Shown here: positions 7,485 through 15,378 of the stretch, piece by piece
How the letters are laid out: each line of letters opens with the position of its first letter
How positions within the stretch are numbered: position 1 is the stretch's first letter
Source: Alphaproteobacteria bacterium 32-64-14
GTDB taxonomy: Bacteria; Pseudomonadota; Alphaproteobacteria; Caulobacterales; Hyphomonadaceae
Direction of reading: 5' to 3'
Assembly: GCA_002280725.1 (NCBI GenBank)
Contig: NCEM01000019.1
Span: 1 to 64,000 of the forward strand
DNA: 64,000 nt
Position numbers and translations under genes: made by a program
The notes under the pieces: generated by a model
What the model was told of the DNA's origin: nothing
The model's database searches: none
The model's input: the letters and a program-made list of their open reading frames with translations, nothing else

Positions 7485-9815
7485 TCACTCGCTGATGGTT
7501 GTCCACGTCGCCGATGCTTGACCGGTGTCCTTGTTGTTGAATTCGCTGATCACCGTCCGCGAAATCGTTGCCTCTTCGACATCCTCGTCGCGGAACAGCA
7601 AGTCATCCCAGCCCTTCTTCGAATAGAGTTCGGTCTGGTCGCTGTAGTGCGGCGAGCTCGGATCGGTGGATTGGGAATAGGTGAGGAAGCCCTGGGATTT
7701 CGGGCCTTCATCGGTGAACTCGACAACATAGATCCAGCTGGCGCCGTGGCGGATGGAGGTCCAGCCCTTCTCTGGCTCAAGGGTTTCGTTCTGGACGCTG
7801 ATAACGTTGAAGACGCCTTCGGGGCCCGCCCCACCGTGGATGGGAATGCGGACTCCGTTGCGGGTTTCGGCCTGGACATCACCGAGTTGGGCATCGAGCG
7901 GGATATTGAGTTCGGCCAGCTTGTCGACGGCTGTCTCCAGCGCGCCGAGCACGGCGGGGTTGCCTGTGTCAAGCTTTGCGGGCGTGTGAACGGCGTTGGC
8001 GGGATCGAACTTGTCCGCGAACTTGATGCCGCCGGCTTCCGCGAACATGTGGAACAGGTGGGCGCCGCGGCTGTCGAGGTTGACCTTCAGGTCCCAGTTG
8101 GCGAGCGCGTCGCAGGCGGGCGCCAGCTTTGCCTTGCCCGAAGCGCGGCAGGCCGCCACGAGATCGTCGCGCACCAACTCGCCGCCATAATGGCGATTGG
8201 AGAGCATGACCTGTTTCAGGCTTTCGAGATCGAACTTGGGCTCGCCGAAGCCATCCGTGCCGGCCATGCGGCGCTCGACCTGCTCGTGCGCGGCGCGCGT
8301 GCGCAAAGAGCGCGGCGTTGCTTCATCGCCGAAGATCGGGCTGAGACCGGTGATCGGCGCGAACATGTTGGTGAGCCAGTAGCTGTCATTGCTCTGCATC
8401 ACATAGTCGGTGCGGAACTGGTGCGGACCGCCAGCCGCGCCAACGGCGCCGGGGGCGGATGAATCCGCGTCCGTCGCCCAGTCGCATTCGGCGCGCGAGC
8501 CATCGAGAACTGGGAAGCGCGTCTTCTCCCACTGCTCCTTCGCGAAGTCGGAGATGGAACACTTCTCGGCCAGCGCCGCCGAGACGTTGGGAATGAGCCC
8601 CATATCGCCATAGAGCGCCTCTCCGGTGGAATCCACGGCGGTGGCGTTGAAGCGGAAGGATTGGCGGGAGGCCAGCGCGGTCTTCATGTCGCGCACGGTC
8701 TTGGCGCGCCAGACGGCCATGTACTGATCCGGATCGCGCAGCCCCGTCTCCATCGTCCGCAGCGCGTAGGCCTTCTCCTTCGTCCATGGGAGGCTTTCGG
8801 ATTCAATCACCGGCCCCCAACGCGTCGAGTAGAGCGTCCGGCCACCCGCTGTGACCTCATCGCCCCGCTTCACTTCGACCATCACCTCTTCCGTCTCCAT
8901 CGGAACCCATTCGCCTTCGTAGCGATACTGTGTCGGATCGTCCGGGTTGAGCGTGAGTTCATAATAGCCGAAGCGGCGCGCGGTGGAGACAGTGTTGCTC
9001 CACGCCAGCGTTTCGTTGTGGCCGATGCGGATCATCGGCATGCCGATATAGCTGATGCCAACGATGTTGATGTCGCCAGGGATGATAAAATGCGTGCGGT
9101 AGAAGCGGTTGACGCCATCCCACGGATAATGCGGGTTACCGAGGAGCACGCCCTTGCCGCCCTTCGTCATCTCGCGGCCAAAGGCGTAGGCGTTCGAGCC
9201 CATGCCTGATGCGTCCTCGGGGACGAGGTCGGGCGCCAGGGCGGCATGGTCGGGACCCGGAGGGGCAGCCCCCGTGGTGGTGGCGAAAAAGCCATCGACC
9301 GTCTGACCGACATACATGTGACGCCAGAAATCGAGCGAGCTGATCTCGCGCACCCAGGCGGCGTCCTTGCAGCGCGGGTCGGTGATCTTGCCCTTGGCCT
9401 CCCGCAGATAGCGGTTGAAGCCCGCGGCGTATCCTTCAGCTAGCGCCTTGGCTTCGGCGGTGGGTGTATCGACGGAAGTTGCCGGGCCAGCGAGGAGTTC
9501 CTCGACGCGCCCCGATGCGATCATGCGCCGGTGATAGAGATCGCTGGCGATATTGGCGTCGCCCTCGCCGGGCCCGAGGAATTTGGCGCGCTCGCCCGCG
9601 ACGGTCAGCAGCCGATCTGCGATCTCGCAGAGATTGTCCTGCGCTGAGGCATAGCCGTAGCCATAGCCGATGCCGCCCATGTCCTTCGCCTTGATGTGCG
9701 GCACACCGAAGGCGGTGCGGCGGATTTCGGCTTCGAAGCCGCCGGCTTTCGCGCCGCCAGAATCGCATGCGGCCAGCGCAAGGGCGGAGGCGACCACCGT
9801 CAATATCGCGCGCAT
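7485..9815 (-). CDS. Penicillin acylase family lipoprotein (N-terminal nucleophile hydrolase)
   Basis: An Ntn-hydrolase of the penicillin/cephalosporin/acyl-homoserine-lactone acylase family that cleaves amide-linked acyl groups outside the cytoplasm. The start at 9815 gives 'MRAILTVVASALALAACDSG' with a clear lipobox (LAAC, Cys 17), so it is probably a lipoprotein; the longer frame to 9872 would hide this signal. After an alpha-chain region ('FGVPHIKAKDMGGIGYGYGY') comes the self-cleavage site 'GMG|SNAYAFG', whose Ser207 would be the nucleophile of the beta chain. Other features are 'LLGNPHYPWDGVNRFYRTHF' and a late 'RTRAAHEQVERR'. The 776-residue length fits a prepro-enzyme. It lies immediately upstream of maiA-hmgA, probably in the same operon. 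The natural substrate cannot be told. Confidence 0.88.
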   Translation of the reverse strand: MRAILTVVASALALAACDSGGAKAGGFEAEIRRTAFGVPHIKAKDMGGIGYGYGYASAQDNLCEIADRLLTVAGERAKFLGPGEGDANIASDLYHRRMIASGRVEELLAGPATSVDTPTAEAKALAEGYAAGFNRYLREAKGKITDPRCKDAAWVREISSLDFWRHMYVGQTVDGFFATTTGAAPPGPDHAALAPDLVPEDASGMGSNAYAFGREMTKGGKGVLLGNPHYPWDGVNRFYRTHFIIPGDINIVGISYIGMPMIRIGHNETLAWSNTVSTARRFGYYELTLNPDDPTQYRYEGEWVPMETEEVMVEVKRGDEVTAGGRTLYSTRWGPVIESESLPWTKEKAYALRTMETGLRDPDQYMAVWRAKTVRDMKTALASRQSFRFNATAVDSTGEALYGDMGLIPNVSAALAEKCSISDFAKEQWEKTRFPVLDGSRAECDWATDADSSAPGAVGAAGGPHQFRTDYVMQSNDSYWLTNMFAPITGLSPIFGDEATPRSLRTRAAHEQVERRMAGTDGFGEPKFDLESLKQVMLSNRHYGGELVRDDLVAACRASGKAKLAPACDALANWDLKVNLDSRGAHLFHMFAEAGGIKFADKFDPANAVHTPAKLDTGNPAVLGALETAVDKLAELNIPLDAQLGDVQAETRNGVRIPIHGGAGPEGVFNVISVQNETLEPEKGWTSIRHGASWIYVVEFTDEGPKSQGFLTYSQSTDPSSPHYSDQTELYSKKGWDDLLFRDEDVEEATISRTVISEFNNKDTGQASATWTTISE

Positions 9816-9884
9816 TGTTCTCTCCCCTTGGTCTTTTGTGACTCTGGCTATCACGCGGACGGTGGGGCGCAATGGCGGCGGCGT

Positions 9885-10340
9885 TCAGGCGGCGCTTTGC
9901 AGCGCAGCAAATTCAGCCATCAGTGGCCCGTAGTCTTCCGCGCCGGGGAATTTCGCATAGCTGTGTTTCGCCGATGTGGCGGCCCAGGGGAGCTTCTCGG
10001 CCACGTAGCTTTCGATGAAGGGCGTGGACCAGGCGGGGACATCGAACATGGTGGGGCGGACGTTCACAAAGGGCGCGCCGGAAAGCACGGTGTAGAGCCA
10101 GTTCAGGCAGTTGGGGCAGTAGTGATAGGGATTGGCGCCGTGGAGGGCGCCGATCTGCGTCTCGCCGGAGACAATCTCGAAGCCGTCGATGGGTATCATC
10201 GCGGTGAGCGAGAAGGCGCTCGCGCTGAGCTTCTGACAGCCCTTGCAGTGGCAGGCCATCGTCATGATCGGCGGCGCGCTGACGCGCAGCTTCACCCGCC
10301 CGCACATGCACGCGCCATCGACGGGGAGGGATTGGGTCAT
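9885..10340 (-). CDS. GFA (CENP-V/glutathione-dependent formaldehyde-activating) family protein
   Basis: A 151-residue zinc-binding protein of the GFA/CENP-V fold. The cysteine sets 'CMCG', 'CHCKGCQ' and 'CPNCLN' are the family zinc ligands, spaced as expected. The family includes Gfa, proposed to promote S-hydroxymethylglutathione formation, but most members have unknown substrates. The gene ends 70 bases before the acylase start on the same strand. The neighbouring maleylacetoacetate isomerase uses glutathione, so a glutathione-linked role is conceivable but not shown. Confidence 0.85.
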   Translation of the reverse strand: MTQSLPVDGACMCGRVKLRVSAPPIMTMACHCKGCQKLSASAFSLTAMIPIDGFEIVSGETQIGALHGANPYHYCPNCLNWLYTVLSGAPFVNVRPTMFDVPAWSTPFIESYVAEKLPWAATSAKHSYAKFPGAEDYGPLMAEFAALQSAA

Positions 10341-10440
10341 GTGTTGGTTCCTCGCAGTAGCGCGAGACTAGAGCGGGTTCGGACCGGATGGAAGGTTGGC
10401 GCGCTGCTCAGGCCAAACCGGAGGCTTGCGAGTCTCATCA

Positions 10441-10546
10441 GCTGTCATCCCGGCCGCAGCGAAGCGGAGAGACGGGATCCATTGTGAGAGCGTCGTGTTG
10501 GCGCAATGGCTCCCGGACAGCGCTGCGCGCTTCCGGGATCACAAGC
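10441..10546. repeat. Long intergenic palindromic repeat element
   Basis: Between the GFA gene and the NTF2-like gene lies an imperfect inverted repeat of about 105 bases. Outer arms are GTCATCCCGG (10444-10453) against GTGATCCCGG read on the other strand (10533-10542). Inner arms CGGGATCCATTG (10472-10483) and CAATGGCTCCCG (10504-10515) match 11 of 12 when reversed. The 'GTCATCCCGG...GGGATCC' form is what I know as a dispersed intergenic repeat in alphaproteobacteria. It may fold as a hairpin or cruciform in the 234-base spacer. Confidence 0.6.
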
Positions 10547-10574
10547 TGGAGTGTTGCCGTGACGTGCCTCAGTC

Positions 10575-10916
10575 TCACTTCCGAATGAAGCGAACACTCT
10601 GGATGAGACCGCCGCGTACTTCGTACATGGCTATGCAGTCGATCTGGCCGCCATCGGACAGACCTGTGACCGTTTCATGGTCGATGGCGAAATCGCCGAG
10701 ATCCATCGTGGAATGCACGACGCAATGGAGGCTCGGATTGTCGCCGAAGCGGGCGCGGTAGATTTCGGTGATCGCGGGCCTGCCCGTCGCGTGGCGCTGT
10801 CCGGCGGGCAGGTCTTCAAGCCAGGCGTCGTCTGCGAACAGCGCCATGAACGCAGCGAGGTCGCGCGCGTTGTAGGCGACGAGCTGGGCGTTGGCGATGT
10901 CGCGTGGTGTGGTCAT
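10575..10916 (-). CDS. NTF2-like (SnoaL-type) protein
   Basis: A 113-residue single-domain protein of the NTF2/SnoaL alpha+beta barrel superfamily. The start at 10916 gives 'MTTPRDIANAQLVAYNARDL', which begins directly with the first helix of the fold and overlaps the preceding gene's stop as ATGA. The pattern 'AFMALFADDAWLEDLPAG' and 'TGRPAITEIYRARF' followed by beta strands ending 'QSVRFIRK' is typical of SnoaL_2-type proteins with 'nuclear transport factor 2 family' names. Such proteins are isomerases, cyclases or ligand binders; no specific activity can be assigned. Confidence 0.75.
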   Translation of the reverse strand: MTTPRDIANAQLVAYNARDLAAFMALFADDAWLEDLPAGQRHATGRPAITEIYRARFGDNPSLHCVVHSTMDLGDFAIDHETVTGLSDGGQIDCIAMYEVRGGLIQSVRFIRK

Positions 10917-11413
10917 TCGGCTTCCGCAGCAGGCTGTTGATTGGCTGAGTGTCGTCGGTCCAGCCACAAGCTGGCCCACGCCGCAACGCCGGCACACGCA
11001 CCCGTCAAAATGAGGACTGCACAGCCAAGGATCCTTGAGTTGTCAGACGGCGCATTCGATTGCGCACTCGAAAGGAAGATCACACCCACCGCCAACAGTA
11101 GGCCCACAGCAGCGCCTGTCACTGCGGCTTGCCACCACTTGGTAAGCCCCAGAAACTCAGCGACTATCAGCGCTGGTACGCCGGCAACGAAGCACACCAC
11201 CAGCACAACCGGGATACCGAAGATCGCATACAAGGCCATGACACCAGGTGATGTCGCGCCCGCAACTGCGACGCTATCTGCCTGATAAAGCATGCTGGCG
11301 ACGGCGCCGACGAACAGGGCAGCGCCAAAGAAGGTAAGCCAGGCAGCTATCGACGCAACGAACAGTGCATGGCCCCAGTGACGCTTCCCCCGGCGGCGCA
11401 CTGGAGCGGCCAC
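10913..11413 (-). CDS. Four-span membrane protein of unknown function
   Basis: A 166-residue protein with four clear hydrophobic segments: about 17-42, 55-85 (with 'GIPVVLVVCFVAGVPALIVA'), 95-115 and 128-149. A basic N-terminus ('MAAPVRRRGKRHWG') and 'WLDRRHSANQ' after the last span place both ends in the cytoplasm. I recognise no family. Its start is 4 bases after the hpd stop and its end overlaps the NTF2-like start, so the three are co-transcribed. Base composition appears slightly lower in GC than its neighbours. Confidence 0.65.
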   Translation of the reverse strand: MAAPVRRRGKRHWGHALFVASIAAWLTFFGAALFVGAVASMLYQADSVAVAGATSPGVMALYAIFGIPVVLVVCFVAGVPALIVAEFLGLTKWWQAAVTGAAVGLLLAVGVIFLSSAQSNAPSDNSRILGCAVLILTGACAGVAAWASLWLDRRHSANQQPAAEAE

Positions 11414-11417
11414 AGCC

Positions 11418-12532
11418 TCACGCCTCCGCCTTCAGCACGCCCCGCCTGATCTGATCCGCCTCGATACTCTCAAACAGAGCGCGGAAATTGCCCTCGCCGA
11501 AGCCTTCATTGCCCTTGCGCTGGATGAGTTCGAAGAAGATCGGGCCGATCTGGTTGGCAGTGAAAATCTGGAGCAGGAGGCCCTGCCCCCTGGTCGGCGC
11601 GCCGTCGATGAGGATGTGGTTCTTCTGGAGGCGCGGCACGTCCTCGCCATGCGCGCCGAGACGCTGGCCGATGCCTTCGAAATATGTGTCGGGCACGGTC
11701 TGGAACGGGATGCCACGTTCGCGCAGGGCCTCGACGCTGGCGTAGATATCATCCGTGCCCAGCGCGATGTGCTGGATGCCCTCGCCGCCATAGTCCTTGA
11801 GGAATTCCTCGATCTGGCTCTTGTCGTCGCGCGATTCATTCAGCGGGATGCGGATCTTGCCGCACGGGCTGGTCATCGCTTTCGAGACGAGGCCGGTCTG
11901 CTTGCCCTCGATGTCGAAGTAGCGGATTTCGCGGAAGTTGAAGATGCGCTCGTAGTAGTCGGCCCACTTCGCCATGTTGCCGCGATGCAGGTTGTGCGTG
12001 AGGTGGTCGAGATAGGTGAGGCCGACCGACGATGCAGGTTGTGCGTGAGGTGGTCGAGATAGGTGAGGCCGACCGAGTTCTTCTTTTCGTCTGCGCCCGG
12101 GATGGGCATGAAGTCGATGTCGTAGATGCCATGGGCGCCGTAGCGGTCGACCAGGTAGATGTAGGCGCCGCCGATGGCCTGGATGGCGGGGATGTTGAGC
12201 TCCATCGGGCCGACATTGCCGAAGGCAGGCTCGGCGCCGCGCTTGAGAGCTTCGGCGTAGGCCTTGGCGGCGTCCTTGACGCGGAAGGCCATGGCATTGG
12301 CGCCGGCGCCGTGCACGCCCCGGAAGGCGGCGGGCTGGCCCGAGGGCTCCATGTTGAGGATGAAGTTGATGTCGCCCTGTTTGTAGCGGATCACGTTCTT
12401 GGAGCGGTGTTTGGACACCGCCGTGAAGCCGAGGCTTTCAAACAGCTTGGCGAGGACGTGGGGGTTCGGGGACGTGTATTCGACAAACTCGAAACCGTCC
12501 GTGCCCAGCGGGTTTTCAAACATATCGGCCAT
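11418..12532 (-). pseudogene. hpd: 4-hydroxyphenylpyruvate dioxygenase, frameshifted by a 47-bp tandem duplication
   Basis: Would convert 4-hydroxyphenylpyruvate to homogentisate, the entry step for hmgA. The N-terminal part (12532 down to the repeat) reads 'MADMFENPLGTDGFEFVEYT' through 'VGLTYLDHLTHNLHR', which contains the first iron-ligand His. After the repeat the correct frame resumes as 'MAKWADYYERIFNFREIRYF' and runs to 11418 with the second His ('HIALGTDD') and the Glu in 'FFELIQRKGNEGFGEGNF'. The two parts are out of phase because the 47-bp block 11983-12029 is repeated exactly at 12030-12076. Deleting one copy gives a continuous frame of about 355 residues joining 'HLTHNLHRGNMAKW'. 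As sequenced, frame one ends at 11873, well short of the other ligands, so the product would be inactive. Confidence 0.93.
11983..12076. repeat. Exact 47-bp tandem duplication inside hpd
   Basis: Bases 11983-12029 and 12030-12076 are identical (both begin CGATGCAGGTTG and end GGCCGACCGA on the plus strand) and abut with no spacer. The unit is 47 bases, not a multiple of three, so the duplication shifts the hpd frame. The flanking bases do not extend the identity in either direction. Loss of one unit would restore the gene exactly. Confidence 0.97.
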
Positions 12533-12681
12533 GGGAATCTCCGGAATTTGACGGAGATATATACCGCTGCAGGCCAGAAACCCAGCGCGTGCGAGGGCCG
12601 GGACAGGGTAAACTCTGCAAGACTGTTGCGGCGGACGGGCGGATTCGCGCCGAAGCGTGCGGCGCCGCAGCGTGAGTGCGA

Positions 12682-13344
12682 TCAGGCCTGATTGCGTGCG
12701 CGGATCGAGCGCCAGCCATCCGACACCAGATGCCAGCCGACATAGAGCAGCAGGCCGGCGGACGCGGCGAACATCGCCTCCATGACGCCATGGCCCGCCT
12801 CTCCCACCGCGTGGGCGATGACCCAGCCGAGCGGCGTGGTGAGCGAGGACGCCATGATGGCGACAAGGGCTGCGACCGGCGGCTTGAGACCGGCGCGCAG
12901 GGCGAGCGCCATGGCGACGACGCCTTCGGGCGCTTCATGCAGGATGAGGCCGAAAGCCGCCATCTGGCCTGAATTTTCGCTGTGCCAGAACACGGCCGTG
13001 TAGACCGCGCCATCGAGCGTGGAGTGGATGGCGAGGACGGCGATGCCGAGCCAGGCGGCCAGCTGGGCCGTGGTTTCGGTGCGGGTTCTGCGTGCGCGGA
13101 AGACGAGTTCGAGCAGGATGCCGCCGACCGCGCCCGCGACAAGGAAGGCGCGCGCGACATCGCCCGCGGCAAGCGCCTCAGGCGCAAGATGCGTGAGACC
13201 GGCGACCAGGATGACGATACCGCCCGCCATGCCGACGATGTCGGTTACCTTGCGCGCCATGGTGGCGGCAAGCAGCGCGAAGGCGACGCCGGCGACGCTG
13301 AGTGCGGCAGCGCCAAGCACGATGGCTGGCTCGGTCCCGTTCAT
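12682..13344 (-). CDS. ZIP family metal transporter
   Basis: A 220-residue polytopic membrane protein resembling ZIP-type divalent cation transporters (zinc, iron, manganese uptake). It shows seven to eight hydrophobic spans and the conserved ZIP helices 'AVLAIHSTLDGAVYTAVFW' (His/Ser/Asp-containing) and 'LILHEAPEGVVAMALAL', the HExPEG-type metal-binding motif of transmembrane helices 4-5. The start at 13344 ('MNGTEPAIVLGAAAL') opens directly into the first span; a longer frame to 13380 would run through the palindrome described at 13354. No metal-rich cytoplasmic His loop is visible. Confidence 0.85.
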   Translation of the reverse strand: MNGTEPAIVLGAAALSVAGVAFALLAATMARKVTDIVGMAGGIVILVAGLTHLAPEALAAGDVARAFLVAGAVGGILLELVFRARRTRTETTAQLAAWLGIAVLAIHSTLDGAVYTAVFWHSENSGQMAAFGLILHEAPEGVVAMALALRAGLKPPVAALVAIMASSLTTPLGWVIAHAVGEAGHGVMEAMFAASAGLLLYVGWHLVSDGWRSIRARNQA

Positions 13345-13353
13345 GAGGGCTCG

Positions 13354-13368
13354 TGTTACATAGTAACA
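13354..13368. promoter_or_regulatory. Zur-like operator palindrome upstream of the ZIP gene
   Basis: TGTTACATAGTAACA is a perfect 6-3-6 inverted repeat (arms TGTTAC/GTAACA) ending 9 bases before the ZIP transporter ATG. It matches 12 of 15 positions of the Zur-box core as I recall it (TGTTATANTATAACA). Its position would let a zinc-bound repressor block transcription or translation start. This is an inference from sequence resemblance and gene context. Confidence 0.5.
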
Positions 13369-13419
13369 TCTTGGTGGCAAGGGGGATTTGGGCGGGCGCC
13401 GTTGGCGGTGTGAGCACGG

Positions 13420-13565
13420 CCTCGTGGTTCGACAGGCTCACCATGAGGCCTATCGGGCGGCGGCGCTGGAGCGCCTCATCCTTGTAACTTGCTTCTGGCG
13501 GCTGATGATGTGGTCACGGGCGCGGCGGCGGGGAGCAGACCGTCTGAGCCTGTCGAAGGACGAGG
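13420..13565. repeat. REPIN-like pair of inverted short palindromes
   Basis: The 13-mer TTCGACAGGCTCA occurs at 13428-13440 and its exact reverse complement TGAGCCTGTCGAA at 13545-13557. The first copy lies in a small palindrome (CCTCGTGG...CCATGAGG, 13420-13448) and the second is flanked by GTC and GGACGAGG. Two REP-type units in inverted orientation about 100 bases apart form the REPIN arrangement. The GAGCCTGTCGAA core is familiar to me from dispersed repeats of sphingomonads and related alphaproteobacteria. It fills the 231-base spacer between cysNC and the ZIP gene. Confidence 0.65.
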
Positions 13566-13575
13566 CGCGGCCCGG

Positions 13576-15378
13576 CTAGATCGAGAAGTCGACGCCTTGC
13601 TCGCCGCCGCCGCCGATGATGCCGGCTGCGCGGAGGCTGTCGATGACCTGATCGGCCAGCGCTTCAGCGGTTGCGTGCGCGGTGTCGAGCAGGAGTTCTG
13701 GCGTGACGGGCGGCTCGTAGGGGCTGTCGATGCCCGTGAAGTTGCGGATCTGGCCGGCGCGGGCCTTCTTGTAGAGGCCTTTGGGATCGCGCTCCTCGGC
13801 AACGTTCAGCGGCGTATCGACGAAGATCTCGAAGAACTCGCCCTTGTCGACGAGGCCACGGACCATGTCGCGTTCGGCGCGGAAGGGGGAGATGAAGGAC
13901 GCGGTGACGATGAGGCCCGCATCCACGAACAGCTTCGCGACCTCGCCGATGCGGCGGATGTTTTCCACGCGGTCGAGGATGACGGGCTTGTGGCCTTTCA
14001 GCAGCGAGCGCGATGTCTTGGTGACGTCCATCGCCTGGCGGTGGACGTTGGTGGCGCGGCTGAGGGAGAAGTCGATCATGCCCGCGCCAACCGTCTGGTT
14101 GGTGAAGCGGTCGATCAGGATGAAACCGCCGGACTCGCGGATCGCCTTGTAGGCGTCGAACACGATCGGCTGGTTGGTGGAGACGTTGCAGAAGCCGGTC
14201 TCGTTGAGGGCCAGCGCGTGGCCGGCCATCTTGTCGAGCGTGTTGATGTCGATCTTGTGCCGGATGCCGGTGACGGTGGCCTGCACGGTCTGCGCGCCGA
14301 TCTTGAGGACGTAGGCGTGGCCCGTGGTGAGCGCGTCTTCGTGCATCCAGAGGATGTTGGCGGTGAACTGGTTCGAGACTTCGGGACGCGCATCGGGCGT
14401 GGCGAAGACGTCGCCGCGCGAGGCATCGATCTCATCCTCGATCACCAGCGTGACGGCCTGGCCGGCGCCGGCGGATGGCAGGTCGCCATCCGCGGTGACG
14501 AGGGCTTTCACCTTCGACTGCTTGCCGGAGCGGGCGACAACGACAGTATCGCCGGGCTTTACGGAGCCGGAGACGATGGCGCCGGAGAAGCCGCGGAAAT
14601 CGAGGTTGGGGCGGTTCACCCACTGGACCGGCAGGCGGAACGGAGCGCTGGCGCGCTCGTCTGCGATCTCGATGGTTTCGAGATGTTCGATCAGCGTGGG
14701 ACCATCGTGCCAGGCCATCGCTTCGGATTTCGTCGTGATGTTCTCGCCCTTCAGGGCGGACATCGGGATCGGCGTGATGGATTCAAAGCCGAGATGTTCG
14801 GCGATCTGGAGATAGCTAGCGACGATCTCGTGGAAGCGGGCGCGGGAGTAATCCGCAAGGTCCATCTTGTTCACGGCCAGTACGACGTGGCGAACGCCGA
14901 GCATGTTGGCGATGTAGGTGTGGCGCTTGGTCTGCGGCAACACGCCCTTGCGCGCGTCGATGAGGATGATGGCCAGATCTGCGGTCGAGGCGCCGGTGGC
15001 CATGTTCCGCGTGTACTGTTCGTGGCCGGGCGTATCGGCGACGATGAACTTGCGCTTGTCGGTGGAGAAGAAGCGGTAGGCGACGTCGATGGTGATCCCC
15101 TGCTCGCGCTCGGCCTCGAGGCCATCGAGCAGGAGGGCGAAGTCGATGTTTTCGCCCTGCGTGCCGTGCTTGATCGAGTCCTTCTTCAGGCTCGCGAGTT
15201 GGTCTTCGAAGATCAGCTTGGTGTCGTAGAGCAGGCGGCCGATGAGGGTAGACTTGCCATCATCGACTGAGCCGCAGGTGATGAAGCGCAGCACGCCTTT
15301 TTCGGCGGATGCGAGTTCGCGGACGGACGGGCGCGGAGCTTCTGCCGGCTTGCGGAGGGGAGTGACCTTGGTGGCCAT
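13576..15378 (-). CDS. cysNC: Sulfate adenylyltransferase subunit 1 / APS kinase fusion, kinase P-loop missing
   Basis: The N-terminal 420 or so residues are a complete CysN GTPase: '[14 protein letters not shown]' (G1), '[12 protein letters not shown]' (G3), 'NKMD' (G4), driving ATP sulfurylase. The C-terminus is the APS kinase CysC, which phosphorylates adenylylsulfate to PAPS. There the frame reads '[20 protein letters not shown]'. In E. coli CysC about 49 residues separate 'VVL' from 'DRKENIRR', and they hold the Walker A 'GLSGSGKST' and the 'DGDNVRHGL' motif. Both are absent here, in frame, while the rest ('[12 protein letters not shown]', '[22 protein letters not shown]') is intact. Sulfurylase should work; APS kinase should not. 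The ATG overlaps the cysD stop as TGATG. Confidence 0.92.
   Translation of the reverse strand: MATKVTPLRKPAEAPRPSVRELASAEKGVLRFITCGSVDDGKSTLIGRLLYDTKLIFEDQLASLKKDSIKHGTQGENIDFALLLDGLEAEREQGITIDVAYRFFSTDKRKFIVADTPGHEQYTRNMATGASTADLAIILIDARKGVLPQTKRHTYIANMLGVRHVVLAVNKMDLADYSRARFHEIVASYLQIAEHLGFESITPIPMSALKGENITTKSEAMAWHDGPTLIEHLETIEIADERASAPFRLPVQWVNRPNLDFRGFSGAIVSGSVKPGDTVVVARSGKQSKVKALVTADGDLPSAGAGQAVTLVIEDEIDASRGDVFATPDARPEVSNQFTANILWMHEDALTTGHAYVLKIGAQTVQATVTGIRHKIDINTLDKMAGHALALNETGFCNVSTNQPIVFDAYKAIRESGGFILIDRFTNQTVGAGMIDFSLSRATNVHRQAMDVTKTSRSLLKGHKPVILDRVENIRRIGEVAKLFVDAGLIVTASFISPFRAERDMVRGLVDKGEFFEIFVDTPLNVAEERDPKGLYKKARAGQIRNFTGIDSPYEPPVTPELLLDTAHATAEALADQVIDSLRAAGIIGGGGEQGVDFSI

Noticed and set aside
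11873-12532. hpd fragments as two separate genes (a split dioxygenase)
   Set aside because: The first frame after the repeat is unrelated low-complexity sequence, and the exact duplication fully explains the break.
13960-14000. Intron or intein in cysNC
   Set aside because: Sequence is missing at the site, not inserted; the protein is shorter than its family.
13489-15270. Long open frame on the plus strand opposite cysNC
   Set aside because: High-GC antisense shadow: composition is Asp/Gly/Val/Ala/Arg-rich without domain motifs, and the minus strand encodes an unmistakable CysNC.
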